From: Microbacterium sp. SMR1
GTDB taxonomy: Bacteria > Actinomycetota > Actinomycetes > Actinomycetales > Microbacteriaceae
Assembly (NCBI RefSeq): GCF_003289625.1
Contig: NZ_QMBN01000004.1
Location: 95,216 to 159,215, forward strand
Length of the DNA stretch: 64,000 nt
Direction: 5' to 3'
Shown: in pieces, positions 25,396 to 33,793 of the stretch
Numbering within the stretch: the first letter of the stretch is position 1
Layout of the letters: the number at the start of each line of letters is the position of its first letter
Position numbers and translations under genes: made by a program
The notes under the pieces: model-generated
What the model saw: only the letters and a program-made list of their open reading frames with translations
What the model was told of the DNA's origin: nothing
Database searches by the model: none

Positions 25396-26499
25396 GTGGG
25401 GACGATCAAGGCGTACGCCACGAAGAACAAGGGTCGGCTCTACGAGGTCTGGTACCGCAAGCCCGATGGCTCTCGAGGTCATGATCGCGGTTTCAAGCTG
25501 AAGCGGGATGCTGAAGCACACCTCGCGTCCGTCGAAGTCGCCAAACTCCGGGGCGGGTACATCGACCGCGCCGACGCCAAGGTGACCGTCGCTGAGATCG
25601 GCGCCGAGTGGCTCGTGCGACACAAGGCCAAGGTGACGGTCAGTTCGCATCACTCCGTTGACAGTGCATGGCGGGTGCACGTTCTCCCACGTTGGGGTCA
25701 CTATGCCGTTGGCGCGGTCACCCGACGCGAGGTCGAGGCATGGCTAACCGATCTCGGCCGCACGCGTTCCCACACCACCGTCGCGCGAGCCCGCGACCTG
25801 CTCGCCGGCATCTTCGACGACGCCATCGAGGACAACAGGGTGCTCAAGAATCCGGCTCGCGGGCTCACAATCAAGAGGAAGCCCATCCCGGACGAGGTGT
25901 TTCTCGACCATGCACAGGTCGAAGAGCTTGCCCTCGCATCTCGATACCCTGACCTGATTCGTTTCCTCGCTTACACGGGGCTCAGGTGGGGCGAGGCGAC
26001 CGCGCTCCGGGTGCGGAACGTTGATCGTCAGCGTCGCCGAGCTCACATACGGGAAGCTGTGGCAGACGTTAACGGCACGCACCACCTGGGCTCGGTGAAG
26101 TCACACGAGAGGCGCTTGGTAGCGTACCCAGAGTTTCTGGACGGCGCCATCGAGCGCGCTTGCCAAGGCAAAACCCCTGACAGTCGGCTCTGGGAGGGGA
26201 CAAGCGGGTCATACCTTCGGCCCGGGAACACCTACAGCGGGTGGTTCGCCGGTGCGGTGCGTCGTTGCATGGACGCCGATCCCACCTTCCGCCGTGTAAC
26301 CCCACACGATCTGCGTCACACCGCAGCCTCTCTCGCTATCAGCGCGGGGGCCAACGTCAAGGTCGTGCAGCGCATGCTCGGGCACAAGTCCGCGAAGGTC
26401 ACGCTGGACACCTACGCAGCCCTCTTCCCCGATGACCTCGACAACGTCACCGCCGCACTAACTCACCGGCGTGCCGAGCAGCTAGCGCGAGCTGCCTGA
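25396..26499 (+). CDS. int: Tyrosine site-specific integrase
   Basis: 367 residues from GTG 25396 (an upstream ATG at 25342 would overlap xis by 53 bases). An N-terminal arm-binding part (GRLYEVWYRKPDGSRGHDRG) is followed by a SAM-like core-binding domain (about 63-150) and the catalytic domain with R197 (TGLRWGEA), K235, H304 and R307 (HDLRHTAAS), H330 (LGHKS) and Y340 (TYAALF). All six catalytic positions are intact, so the element may still be mobile. The target is the tRNA-Ser 3' end 142 bases downstream. Confidence 0.95.
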   Translation: MGTIKAYATKNKGRLYEVWYRKPDGSRGHDRGFKLKRDAEAHLASVEVAKLRGGYIDRADAKVTVAEIGAEWLVRHKAKVTVSSHHSVDSAWRVHVLPRWGHYAVGAVTRREVEAWLTDLGRTRSHTTVARARDLLAGIFDDAIEDNRVLKNPARGLTIKRKPIPDEVFLDHAQVEELALASRYPDLIRFLAYTGLRWGEATALRVRNVDRQRRRAHIREAVADVNGTHHLGSVKSHERRLVAYPEFLDGAIERACQGKTPDSRLWEGTSGSYLRPGNTYSGWFAGAVRRCMDADPTFRRVTPHDLRHTAASLAISAGANVKVVQRMLGHKSAKVTLDTYAALFPDDLDNVTAALTHRRAEQLARAA

Positions 26500-26520
26500 C
26501 GCATCGACCGAAGCACGCGT

Positions 26521-26605
26521 GGTGCATTTTGGTGCACTTCTGGGTGTGGGTACCCGTGCGCAGGTGTGAGCTTGCCCCCGCAGATGTGCACGTAAACGAG
26601 CACAA
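26521..26605. other. Candidate integrase arm-binding sites
   Basis: Between int and the att core, GGTGCATTTTGGTGCACTT (26521-26539) contains two GGTGCA repeats, and TGCACGTAAACGAGCACAA follows at 26587-26605, also present at 19608. Short repeats of this kind beside an att core are typical of integrase arm sites; function is inferred. Confidence 0.4.
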
Positions 26606-26640
26606 GTGGCGGCGGTAGCGTCCTTGCAAGGCCCGCGAAA

Positions 26641-26667
26641 TGGGTTCAAATCCCACCGTCACCGCCA
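26641..26667 (+). other. att site: duplicated 3' end of a tRNA-Ser gene
   Basis: The 27 bases hold a T-stem and loop (TGGG TTCAAAT CCCA), the 3' acceptor strand CGTCACC, discriminator G and encoded CCA, matching actinobacterial tRNA-Ser 3' ends. The bases upstream do not continue as a tRNA, so only the 3' end is here; the complete gene should lie at the far (left) end of the element. Confidence 0.8.
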
Positions 26668-26670
26668 GCG

Positions 26671-26696
26671 AAAACCCCCGGTTATCCGGGGGTTTT
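26671..26696 (+). terminator. tRNA terminator beside the att site
   Basis: AAAACCCCCGG, TTAT loop, CCGGGGGTTTT. It would have ended the tRNA-Ser transcript before insertion and marks the start of chromosomal sequence. Confidence 0.8.
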
Positions 26697-26915
26697 CTGC
26701 ATGTACCGGGCGCAGTCAGGGTGGGCTGGCGGCGCCGGGGAAGGCGCGGTTCTCTTCGTGATCTTTTCTCGCTGCACCGAAGCCGAACCCGCGACGAGCC
26801 GCCTGCGGGAGGCTGACCCCCTCGAATCGCCCCCCGGCGCAGCACCAGCTGCGACCGACGGCATCTTTCTTCGGGTAGAGCCGCGAGGGGCTGCCCGGTG
26901 CGGTAGGAAAGTCCC

Positions 26916-27227
26916 ATGCCAAACAAGCCCGTGAGCCGTCGCTCCCTCGTCGAGAGTGCGGAGAACGGCGGTGCTCATGGGCGGCGCCGGCGTCGGTTGA
27001 TGGCGCTCGGGAGCCTGCTTGCGATCACCGGCGGTCTGGTCACAGTTCTCTTCTTCGCACAGCCCTGGCGGACGTGCGATTACGAGGACACGTCGATCGG
27101 TTGCTCGATGCTGCCCCACGATGCAGTCGTGATGGGAGTGGCGTGCGTCGTCGCTCTCATCGGTATCGCAGTACTGATCGCCGGGCGGATGAGCCCGTCG
27201 CGGCCGCGCTCGGATCGCCCGACCTGA
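26916..27227 (+). CDS. Small membrane protein
   Basis: 103 residues with two membrane helices (LMALGSLLAITGGLVTVLFF and DAVVMGVACVVALIGIAVLI) and a basic head. Two cysteines in the extracellular loop (WRTCDYEDTSIGCSM) could form a disulfide. First gene of the chromosome after the att site. Unrecognised. Confidence 0.65.
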   Translation: MPNKPVSRRSLVESAENGGAHGRRRRRLMALGSLLAITGGLVTVLFFAQPWRTCDYEDTSIGCSMLPHDAVVMGVACVVALIGIAVLIAGRMSPSRPRSDRPT

Positions 27228-27240
27228 TGTCGACGACCCG

Positions 27241-27280
27241 CCCCGGCGCAGCGCCAGCTGCGACCGGGGCTTTTTCTTTC
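27241..27280 (+). terminator. Rho-independent terminator
   Basis: CCCCGG-CGCAG pairs with CTGCG-A-CCGGGG and is followed by CTTTTTCTTT. A degenerate copy of the same sequence sits at 26838-26862. Confidence 0.75.
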
Positions 27281-27375
27281 GCGCTGGCGCGCCGTGGTTG
27301 AAGAATCCTCATCCGTTCGTGCGATTCGCTTCGTCGACTGCGCTCATAGGCTGGTGATGCCTTGAGGAGGGCGGC

Positions 27376-27939
27376 ATGACCGACGTTTCCGTGCATTTCG
27401 ACACGCGTCGCTCGTCGGCAACCACGATCGTCGCGGCGAGCCGAATGCACTCTCGCGGAGGTGGCGAACAAACGAGGCACGCGCGGGGCATGTCGATCGT
27501 CGCTGTTCTTGCTTTTGTGGGTTTCGCGACGGTGGGGTGCGCAGTGGCTGAGCGACCGACGCTCGAGCGGGCGAAGGCTGAGACTCAGGCCGTCTTGCAG
27601 CAGATCGCGGACGAGGTTCCCGATGGTGTTGTCGAGGTACGTACCCCTGATTCGGCCTACTTGGCCTGTGACGGAGGCGGGTATTACTCGATCAACCATT
27701 GGGTTGTCACGCCAGGGCCCGGATTCGGCGGTGAAGCGTTCGTCGACGCGTTGCCCGAGCGATTGGGTGATGGCTTCGTTGTTGCCGAGGCGGTGGACAT
27801 CAAGTCCCCGGCCGTGGCCCTCAACCACGTCAGCGGCGCGGCCCTCGACGTCGTGGTCCTTGAGTCGGTCGGCGGTGTTGTTGTTGTCGATCTTCTTGGA
27901 CTCGCGCCATGCGGCGATGGCGAGCCGCCGACCGAATGA
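27376..27939 (+). CDS. Tandem lipoprotein family, copy 1
   Basis: 187 residues from ATG 27376 (GAGGAGGG upstream). A 38-residue polar extension precedes the signal peptide with lipobox VGC (C55); starting at M39 is an alternative. The mature domain reads RPTLERAKAETQAVLQQIAD, then VPDGVVEV, LACDGGGYYSINHW and FVDALPERLGDGFVV. The same layout recurs in the three following genes. Function unknown; surface location. Confidence 0.8.
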   Translation: MTDVSVHFDTRRSSATTIVAASRMHSRGGGEQTRHARGMSIVAVLAFVGFATVGCAVAERPTLERAKAETQAVLQQIADEVPDGVVEVRTPDSAYLACDGGGYYSINHWVVTPGPGFGGEAFVDALPERLGDGFVVAEAVDIKSPAVALNHVSGAALDVVVLESVGGVVVVDLLGLAPCGDGEPPTE

Positions 27940-28415
27940 GCAGCGAATCAATCAAGCGGCCCCGCGCAGTGTCGGTCACTGCAGTTCTGACGCTGGCAGG
28001 CATGACGATGGCGGGGTGCGCGATGGCAGGGCGACCGACGCTCGAACAAGCACGGGCTGAGACCGAGGCAGCGATGCAACGAATCGCGGACGAGATCCCC
28101 GGAGGTGTCGTCGAGGTGCGAACTCCCGACTCGGCTTACCTGGCTTGCGATGGCGGTGGGTATTACTCCATCAACCGTTGGGCGGTCGCTCCACAGCCTG
28201 GTTTCGACGGCGAAGCATTCATCGATGCGCTCCCCGGCCGCCTTGGCTCTGATTTCGTGATCGCCGAGACGGTGGACATCAGGTCCCCAGCCGTGGCCTT
28301 TGATCACGCCAGCGGGGCTGTCTTCGACGTCAAGGTACTGGGAGTTGAAGGAGACATTGTCGTGGATCTTCTCGGTCTCGCTCCACGCGGTGATGGCGAT
28401 CCTGAGGGAGTGTGA
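27936..28415 (+). CDS. Tandem lipoprotein family, copy 2
   Basis: 159 residues. The ATG overlaps the stop of copy 1 (ATGA), so it is translationally coupled. Lipobox MAGC (C28). The mature domain is the closest relative of copy 1 (RPTLEQARAETEAAMQRIAD, GVVEVRTPDSAYLACDGGGY). Confidence 0.8.
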   Translation: MSSESIKRPRAVSVTAVLTLAGMTMAGCAMAGRPTLEQARAETEAAMQRIADEIPGGVVEVRTPDSAYLACDGGGYYSINRWAVAPQPGFDGEAFIDALPGRLGSDFVIAETVDIRSPAVAFDHASGAVFDVKVLGVEGDIVVDLLGLAPRGDGDPEGV

Positions 28416-28443
28416 TGGGGTGTCACCTGCGAACGGAGATCTG

Positions 28444-28908
28444 ATGACAGCCACGCGCACCTCGTCGGCCGCCCTCGTCGGCGCGCTGGCAGCCGTGGCC
28501 CTGTCGGGGTGTGCAGTGGCGGAGCGACCGACGCTCGAAGAGGTGCAGGCTGAGACCGAGGCTGTCCTGCAGCAAATTGCGGACGAGGTTCCCGGTGGGG
28601 TTGTGGAGGTCGCCGCGCCTGACCCGTCTTTCGTTGCGTGTGGCGACGACACGTACTGGGCCACTCTTCATTGGGGGGTCACGCCGGGCCCCGGGTTTGA
28701 CGGGGAGGCGTTCGTGGAGGCTCTTCCCCGTCGCTTAGGCGAGGACTTCGTGGTCGCTGAGACGGTGGACATCACGTCGCCCGCCGTCGCTCTGGATCAC
28801 GTCAGCGGTGCCCTGCTCGACGTGATAGTTCTCGAAATCGACGGAGGCATTGTGGTCGACCTGCTCGGTCTGACTCCCTGCGGGGTAGGACTGCCTCCGG
28901 CGAGATGA
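28444..28908 (+). CDS. Tandem lipoprotein family, copy 3
   Basis: 154 residues from ATG 28444 (GGAGATCTG upstream), 28 bases after copy 2. Lipobox LSGC (C23). Mature part RPTLEEVQAETEAVLQQIAD, GVVEVAAPDPSFVACGDDTY, LPRRLGEDFVVAETVDITSP. Confidence 0.8.
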   Translation: MTATRTSSAALVGALAAVALSGCAVAERPTLEEVQAETEAVLQQIADEVPGGVVEVAAPDPSFVACGDDTYWATLHWGVTPGPGFDGEAFVEALPRRLGEDFVVAETVDITSPAVALDHVSGALLDVIVLEIDGGIVVDLLGLTPCGVGLPPAR

Positions 28909-29429
28909 TCCCCACCGTGGAAAGACCACCGTACGGCGCAGACGCCGCTTCCGAGATGCCGCCCTCGAGGCGCGCGAAAGGCGTCGCGCTTTCGGTGATA
29001 CTCGCGTTGGCAGCGACGTCGATCACTGGTTGTGTCGTGGCAGGTCGGCCGACGATCGATGAGGTGCGTGCTGATACGGACGCGATGATGCAGCGCGTCG
29101 CGGATGAGGTTCCCGGCGGGGTCCCGGAGGTCCTGCCGTCCAACTCGCCCTACCTGGAGTGCGCCGAAAACTCCTTCTACTACTCGACGCGCTGGACCGT
29201 TGCCCCCGAAGCGGGGTTCAACGGATCGGCCTTCATCGAAGCGCTCCCGGATCGTCTGGGTGACGGGTTCCGCGAGTTCGAGACGGTCGAGGTATCGGTG
29301 CCTGCCATCGCATTGAAGCACTCCAGCGGCATGATCCTCGATGTCCAGGTGATCGATCTGGACGGCCGTACGGTCGTCTCCCTGCTGGGCGTCTCTGCGT
29401 GCGGTGAAGGGGAACCGCCGGCGGAGTAG
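28905..29429 (+). CDS. Tandem lipoprotein family, copy 4
   Basis: 174 residues; ATG overlaps the copy 3 stop (ATGA). Lipobox ITGC (C43) after a longer head. The most divergent copy (RPTIDEVRADTDAMMQRVAD, LECAENSFYYSTRW), but the GxP(T/I)...ADEVPGGV...E frame is kept. The four-copy run shows repeated duplication. Confidence 0.8.
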   Translation: MIPTVERPPYGADAASEMPPSRRAKGVALSVILALAATSITGCVVAGRPTIDEVRADTDAMMQRVADEVPGGVPEVLPSNSPYLECAENSFYYSTRWTVAPEAGFNGSAFIEALPDRLGDGFREFETVEVSVPAIALKHSSGMILDVQVIDLDGRTVVSLLGVSACGEGEPPAE

Positions 29430-29472
29430 CCGAGACCGCCCGTCGCCCATGGCCACCCCGCGCCCGTCCCGC

Positions 29473-30399
29473 TCAGATCGCGAACCGCTCGCCGATCATC
29501 TCGAGCGAGGCATCCCAAAGACGCGGTCCGTCGGTGAGGTCGCGGAACGGCGCCCAGAACTCCTGGCGACGCGGTGCGCCCGCGATGACGCGACGTGGGC
29601 CGTAGAACTCGTCGCCGCGGGAATCGGGGCCGGCTGCCGCGACCAGCGCGGGCTCCGCCGCGCCCGGCACGGTGCCGGCGAGCCCCACGCGCGAGAGCGC
29701 GACGATCAGCGCCCGGCCCGGAAACGCCTTCGCCCGGCCCATCCCGGGCTGCGCCGCGAGCAGATTCGTCGGGCTGACGCCGGGGTGTGCGATGTTGCTC
29801 GACACGCCCCATCCGCCGGCGCGGCTGCGCGCGTCGAGCTCGCGGGCGAAGAGGGCGACGGCGATCTTCGACTGCCGGTACGCGGCCATGTCGTCGTAGC
29901 CGCGCCGCCAGTCGAGGTCGTCCCAGTTCAGCCCGCCCGAGCGGGCCGCCACGCTCGTCTGGTGCGTCACGCGCGCTCCGCCGGCGCGCAGCAATGGCAG
30001 CAGTCCGAGGGTGAGCGCCACGTGGCCGAGGTGGTTCACGCCCCATTGCAGCTCGAAGCCTTCCGCGGTGGGTCGCCGTGAGCCGGGGTGCATCACACCG
30101 GCGTTGTTGACGAGCAGATCGACGGGTCGGCCCGCCGCCACGAGGTCGCGCGTGAACGCGGCGACCGAGTCGAGCGAGGCGAGATCGAGCGGACGCGTCG
30201 TGACCTCGGCGCCCGGCACGGCACGGCGGATGCCGTCGAGGGCTGCCTCGGCTTTGGCGGGGGACCGTGCCGGCAGGACGACGGTCGCTCCGGCGGCCGC
30301 CAGCCGTGTCGCGATCACCCGGCCGATGCCGTCGGTCGCGCCGGTGACGACGGCGAACCGTCCATGCAGGTCGGAGAGGGGAGCGGTGCCGCGGGTCAT
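29473..30399 (-). CDS. Short-chain dehydrogenase/reductase
   Basis: 308 residues from ATG 30399 (GGAGGAACC upstream). Rossmann loop [12 protein letters not shown] motif, and the Y-x3-K pair in AAYRQSK; the usual serine sits in THQTSVAAR. Length and motifs fit classical/retinol-dehydrogenase-like SDRs acting on an unknown alcohol or ketone with NAD(P). Encoded 94 bases after, and on the same strand as, an MmyB-type regulator that may control it. Confidence 0.9.
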   Translation of the reverse strand: MTRGTAPLSDLHGRFAVVTGATDGIGRVIATRLAAAGATVVLPARSPAKAEAALDGIRRAVPGAEVTTRPLDLASLDSVAAFTRDLVAAGRPVDLLVNNAGVMHPGSRRPTAEGFELQWGVNHLGHVALTLGLLPLLRAGGARVTHQTSVAARSGGLNWDDLDWRRGYDDMAAYRQSKIAVALFARELDARSRAGGWGVSSNIAHPGVSPTNLLAAQPGMGRAKAFPGRALIVALSRVGLAGTVPGAAEPALVAAAGPDSRGDEFYGPRRVIAGAPRRQEFWAPFRDLTDGPRLWDASLEMIGERFAI

Positions 30400-30493
30400 G
30401 GTTCCTCCGTCGTTCGCGCGGACCGGGCGGTCCGCTCGTCCCATGCTGATCGCGGCGCGCGGCGGCATCCAGAGCCGGCTCATCCACTGATCG

Positions 30494-31336
30494 TCAGGTC
30501 ACCCCTGCGCCGGCGCCGATGACGGCCAGTAGCTGCAGCTTGTCGTGGCTCTCGCTCCCGGGCGCCGCGGTGTAGACGAGCAGGCGGTGCGACTGATCGG
30601 GGTCGAGGAGGGTCTGACACTGCAGCTCGAGCGCGCCGACCTCCGGATGCCGGAACCGCTTGACCTCGGGCGGAGCGATGCCGACCTGCTGGGCATCCCA
30701 GAGAGAGCGGAACTCCGCGCTGCGTTCTCTGAGCGACGCCGCCAGCGCGGCCGCGCGCGACGACGGGCCGCGCAGTGCCACGATCTCGCGCAGACCTCCC
30801 GCGTACACCCGGGAGAGGACCTGGTGCTCCGCCGCGTCGTACGACTCTCGCGCCGACGGGTCGGTGAACCAGCGGTAGCCGAGGCTGCGGGCATCTCCCG
30901 TGTGCCGGGTCGCATCGCCGACGAGAGCGATGCTCAGCGGCGTCTGGCGCAGGGTCTCGCCGAGCTCTGTCACGATCTCCGCCGGAGTGTCGTGCAGCCG
31001 GTCGAGGATGCGCAGCAGACCCGGGCTGACGTGATCGCTCGCGGGCCCGCGAGGGGGCGGCGCGTGTCCGGCAAGTCGGAAGAGGTGGTCGCGCTCGCCG
31101 AGCGTCAGATGCAGCCCCTGTGCGATCGCGGCGAGCATCTGCTCCGACGGGCGGGGCCCGTTGCCGCGCTCGAGACGGGCGTAGTAGTCCGTCGACATAT
31201 TGCAGAGGGCGGCGACCTCCTCGCGGCGCAGCCCCGGAGTCCGGCGGCGCTCGGCGCGCGGCAGCCCGACATCCGAGGGCTGCAGCGCCTCGCGCCGCAT
31301 CCTCAGGAATGCGGCGAGCGTGTCTCGATCGATCAT
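30494..31336 (-). CDS. HTH regulator with MmyB-type ligand-binding domain
   Basis: 280 residues from ATG 31336. The N-terminal HTH ([20 protein letters not shown] and [15 protein letters not shown]) is followed by the MmyB-like domain ([20 protein letters not shown], later [20 protein letters not shown] and [20 protein letters not shown]). These regulators often precede a reductase gene, as here. The longer open frame upstream lacks a start signal. Confidence 0.9.
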   Translation of the reverse strand: MIDRDTLAAFLRMRREALQPSDVGLPRAERRRTPGLRREEVAALCNMSTDYYARLERGNGPRPSEQMLAAIAQGLHLTLGERDHLFRLAGHAPPPRGPASDHVSPGLLRILDRLHDTPAEIVTELGETLRQTPLSIALVGDATRHTGDARSLGYRWFTDPSARESYDAAEHQVLSRVYAGGLREIVALRGPSSRAAALAASLRERSAEFRSLWDAQQVGIAPPEVKRFRHPEVGALELQCQTLLDPDQSHRLLVYTAAPGSESHDKLQLLAVIGAGAGVT

Positions 31337-31601
31337 GTGTCGTTCGCCTTCCCGGTCACGCGGTGCGGCCTCTGTTCTACCGGTCGGGGGGTCTCGCAGC
31401 CAGGACCTGCCGCTCCACCCCTCGCGCCCGTCAGCGCGCTCGTGCGAGGTGACGGACTGCTCAGGGAGATTCCATCCGTTCGGCGGCCGGCTCCGAAGAA
31501 CAGCGGGGGAATTCAGCGTGCGGCCTCCTCGGTGCATGTCGAGGTGGGTATTACAGAATGGACTGTAACCATTGCCGTCGGTCTCCAAGAAGGGGGCGTG
31601 G

Positions 31602-32528
31602 ATGCGACGTCGTCGTCCGCTCGCTGCTCATGACGAGTTCGAGCTGAACAAGTTCCGCGCCGATGGGCGAGAGAGGCTCCTGAGCCTGATGCCGCTGACG
31701 TCGTACATGTCGTCGGCCAACATCGGCTTCGTTGCGGTGCGCGACGAAGACGCGCTGCTGCGGGCCAACGTCGCTCGCATCGGCGGATATCTGTTCGTCC
31801 ATGCTCGGATGCCGGCGGCGACGGTCGTCTGGCCGCGGGACGAACACTCTCGAGACCGCGTCGCTGCCATCGTCGCGGAGAACCGGGCGATGCGCTTCAT
31901 CTCGGAAGCCCCCGTCGTCGTCCGGCGGGGCTCGTCATTCCTGATCCCGCCGGGAACGGCGCCGGTCACGATCGAGGCGACGGAGCCGACCGAGCTCGTT
32001 TTCATCACCCTGGATGCGGGCGAATTCGCGGCCAGGCGGCGGATGGGCTTCGATCGCATCAGCCGCGGCGCGACGAGCGAGGCCACTATCCGGCCGATGG
32101 CGACGTTCGTCAAGGCACTCTGCGCGATCGAGTCCGAGGTCGCCGAGGTGGGCGTCTCGCCGTTGGCCGACGCGGCGAGCGAAATCGCCTGCTCGATCGT
32201 GGCCGCACTGGTCGGGAAGAACACGCCGGAGCCGTCTTTGCCCAACGCCATCATGGAGATCCTGGTCCGCGAGTACGCCTCGCCGGCTCTCTCGCTGTCT
32301 GCCGTGGCGGGCCGGCTGGGCGTGTCGACCCGCACGGTGCAGAGCGCGCTGAGCGCGCAGGGCCGCACGTTCTCGGAATCCTTGCTCGAGATCCGCTTGA
32401 AAGCGGCGTCCGAGCTCCGGCGCCACAATCCCACGATGACTTTGGATGTGGTCGCGCGAGCGACCGGGTTCGGAACCAGGCAGTCGCTTCACCGAGCTAC
32501 CCGGAGAGCCGCCGAGCGGTCGGGCTGA
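31602..32528 (+). CDS. AraC-family transcriptional regulator
   Basis: 308 residues from ATG 31602 (AAGGGGG upstream). N-terminal effector part without close match; C-terminal AraC DNA-binding domain with two HTH units (LSLSAVAGRLGVSTRTVQSA and LDVVARATGFGTRQSLHRAT). Divergent from the MmyB regulator; no neighbouring catabolic gene suggests the target. Confidence 0.85.
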   Translation: MRRRRPLAAHDEFELNKFRADGRERLLSLMPLTSYMSSANIGFVAVRDEDALLRANVARIGGYLFVHARMPAATVVWPRDEHSRDRVAAIVAENRAMRFISEAPVVVRRGSSFLIPPGTAPVTIEATEPTELVFITLDAGEFAARRRMGFDRISRGATSEATIRPMATFVKALCAIESEVAEVGVSPLADAASEIACSIVAALVGKNTPEPSLPNAIMEILVREYASPALSLSAVAGRLGVSTRTVQSALSAQGRTFSESLLEIRLKAASELRRHNPTMTLDVVARATGFGTRQSLHRATRRAAERSG

Positions 32529-32678
32529 CGGGCTGGTCCCCGGTCGAGACGCGCCCTCGATGTCGCGGATCGCGCAGATTCGGCGAAGCCGCGTCACGTT
32601 TCGTGAAGCGAGTCGTGAGGACGGTGATGGGCTTCCTAGGCTCCGGCTGGAGCATGTAGGCGGCGCGGGGAGAAAACG

Positions 32679-33386
32679 ATGGGCGCGCGGTACGACGCGA
32701 CCCGGTCGCGCGACGATTCCCTTGTGGAACGCGTCCGCGCCGGCGATATGAATGCGTTCGGCGAGCTCTGGCGTCACCACGCAGAATCTGCGATGTCGGC
32801 GGCGCGGGGGTTCCGAGGGCTCGATCCCGACGACATCGTCGCCGAGACGTTCGAGAAGGTGCTCCGAGCTCTTCGGGAGGGTAAAGGACCGACCGGCGCC
32901 TTCCGGTCCTACCTCTTCGCCGCCGTGCGCAACGTCGCCCGCGATCATTACCGTTCCCGCCGTGAGTCGACTGACGACGACCTCGAACGCGTCGTGGACG
33001 AGCGCGCTCTGAGCGGTGAGCAGGCGGCGATGAGATCACAGGACCGCCAAGCAGCCGCCGCAGCATTCTGGTCGCTGCCCAGCCGATGGCGGAAGGCTCT
33101 CTGGTACAGCGAGGTCGACGGCATGCCGCCGCGAGAGCTCAGCGACCTGCTCGGGGTCTCACCGAACGGGGCATCGGCGCTCGTGCTGCGTGCCAAGCGC
33201 GGCTTCCGCGACGCCTGGGTGAGTGCTCAGCTCACGCGGTCCCGCTCGGAGGGATGCCGGCCGATCGTCGCGGAGTTCGGCGCCTACACGCGCGATGGTC
33301 TCTCCGCCCGCGATCGCAGACGCGTCGACGAGCACCTGCAGACGTGCGGGACCTGCACGCTCAGCGCCGAGTTCATCGCGAGCTGA
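32679..33386 (+). CDS. ECF RNA polymerase sigma factor with fused zinc-finger tail
   Basis: 235 residues. Region 2 (FRGLDPDDIVAETFEKVLRA and FRSYLFAAVRNVARDHYRSR) and region 4 (PPRELSDLLGVSPNGASALV, LRAKRGFRDAW) are clear. The C-terminal part (IVAEFGAYTRDGLSARDRRR then VDEHLQTCGTC) is an anti-sigma-type zinc finger (H-x3-C-x2-C), here on the same protein. The small membrane gene downstream may be part of the same control circuit. Confidence 0.9.
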   Translation: MGARYDATRSRDDSLVERVRAGDMNAFGELWRHHAESAMSAARGFRGLDPDDIVAETFEKVLRALREGKGPTGAFRSYLFAAVRNVARDHYRSRRESTDDDLERVVDERALSGEQAAMRSQDRQAAAAAFWSLPSRWRKALWYSEVDGMPPRELSDLLGVSPNGASALVLRAKRGFRDAWVSAQLTRSRSEGCRPIVAEFGAYTRDGLSARDRRRVDEHLQTCGTCTLSAEFIAS

Positions 33387-33501
33387 CGCGTCGCTGCCTG
33401 TTCGCGTCACGATTCGCCGAATCGCGTGTCCCTTCAACGACCGACCGGCGACGGCACGCGTGTGCTGTTCGTCGGGATGCTCCCGAAGAACAGGCGCGAC
33501 C

Positions 33502-33684
33502 ATGACACAGCTGACCACTCTCGATGATGAGGCCCCCGGCGAGATCGACGGGGACCGAGCACGCGACGGGGCGGATGTCGTGCGAGGCATCGCGATCGCG
33601 ATCGCACTCTCGCTGGCTGTCTGGGCGACCCTCGGCGGTGCTGCGTACGCCTTCGCTCAGGTGGTGCTCGCCGTCACCGACTGA
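33502..33684 (+). CDS. Small single-pass membrane protein
   Basis: 60 residues with one membrane helix (GIAIAIALSLAVWATLGGAA) after an acidic head. It lies 116 bases after the sigma gene and may be its partner or target. Unrecognised. Confidence 0.6.
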   Translation: MTQLTTLDDEAPGEIDGDRARDGADVVRGIAIAIALSLAVWATLGGAAYAFAQVVLAVTD

Positions 33685-33793
33685 TCGCGGATCTCCTCCT
33701 CGGGTATGACATCCGCTGGCGCGGCTACATCGCAGTGGCGATGTGCTGAAGCCGCGAGATCGAGACGATCGGTGAGTGCCACGGTCGAGAAAC

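Noticed and set aside
26587..26667. Complete tRNA gene
   Set aside because: Only the T-arm and 3' acceptor are present; no D-arm, anticodon arm or 5' acceptor strand upstream.
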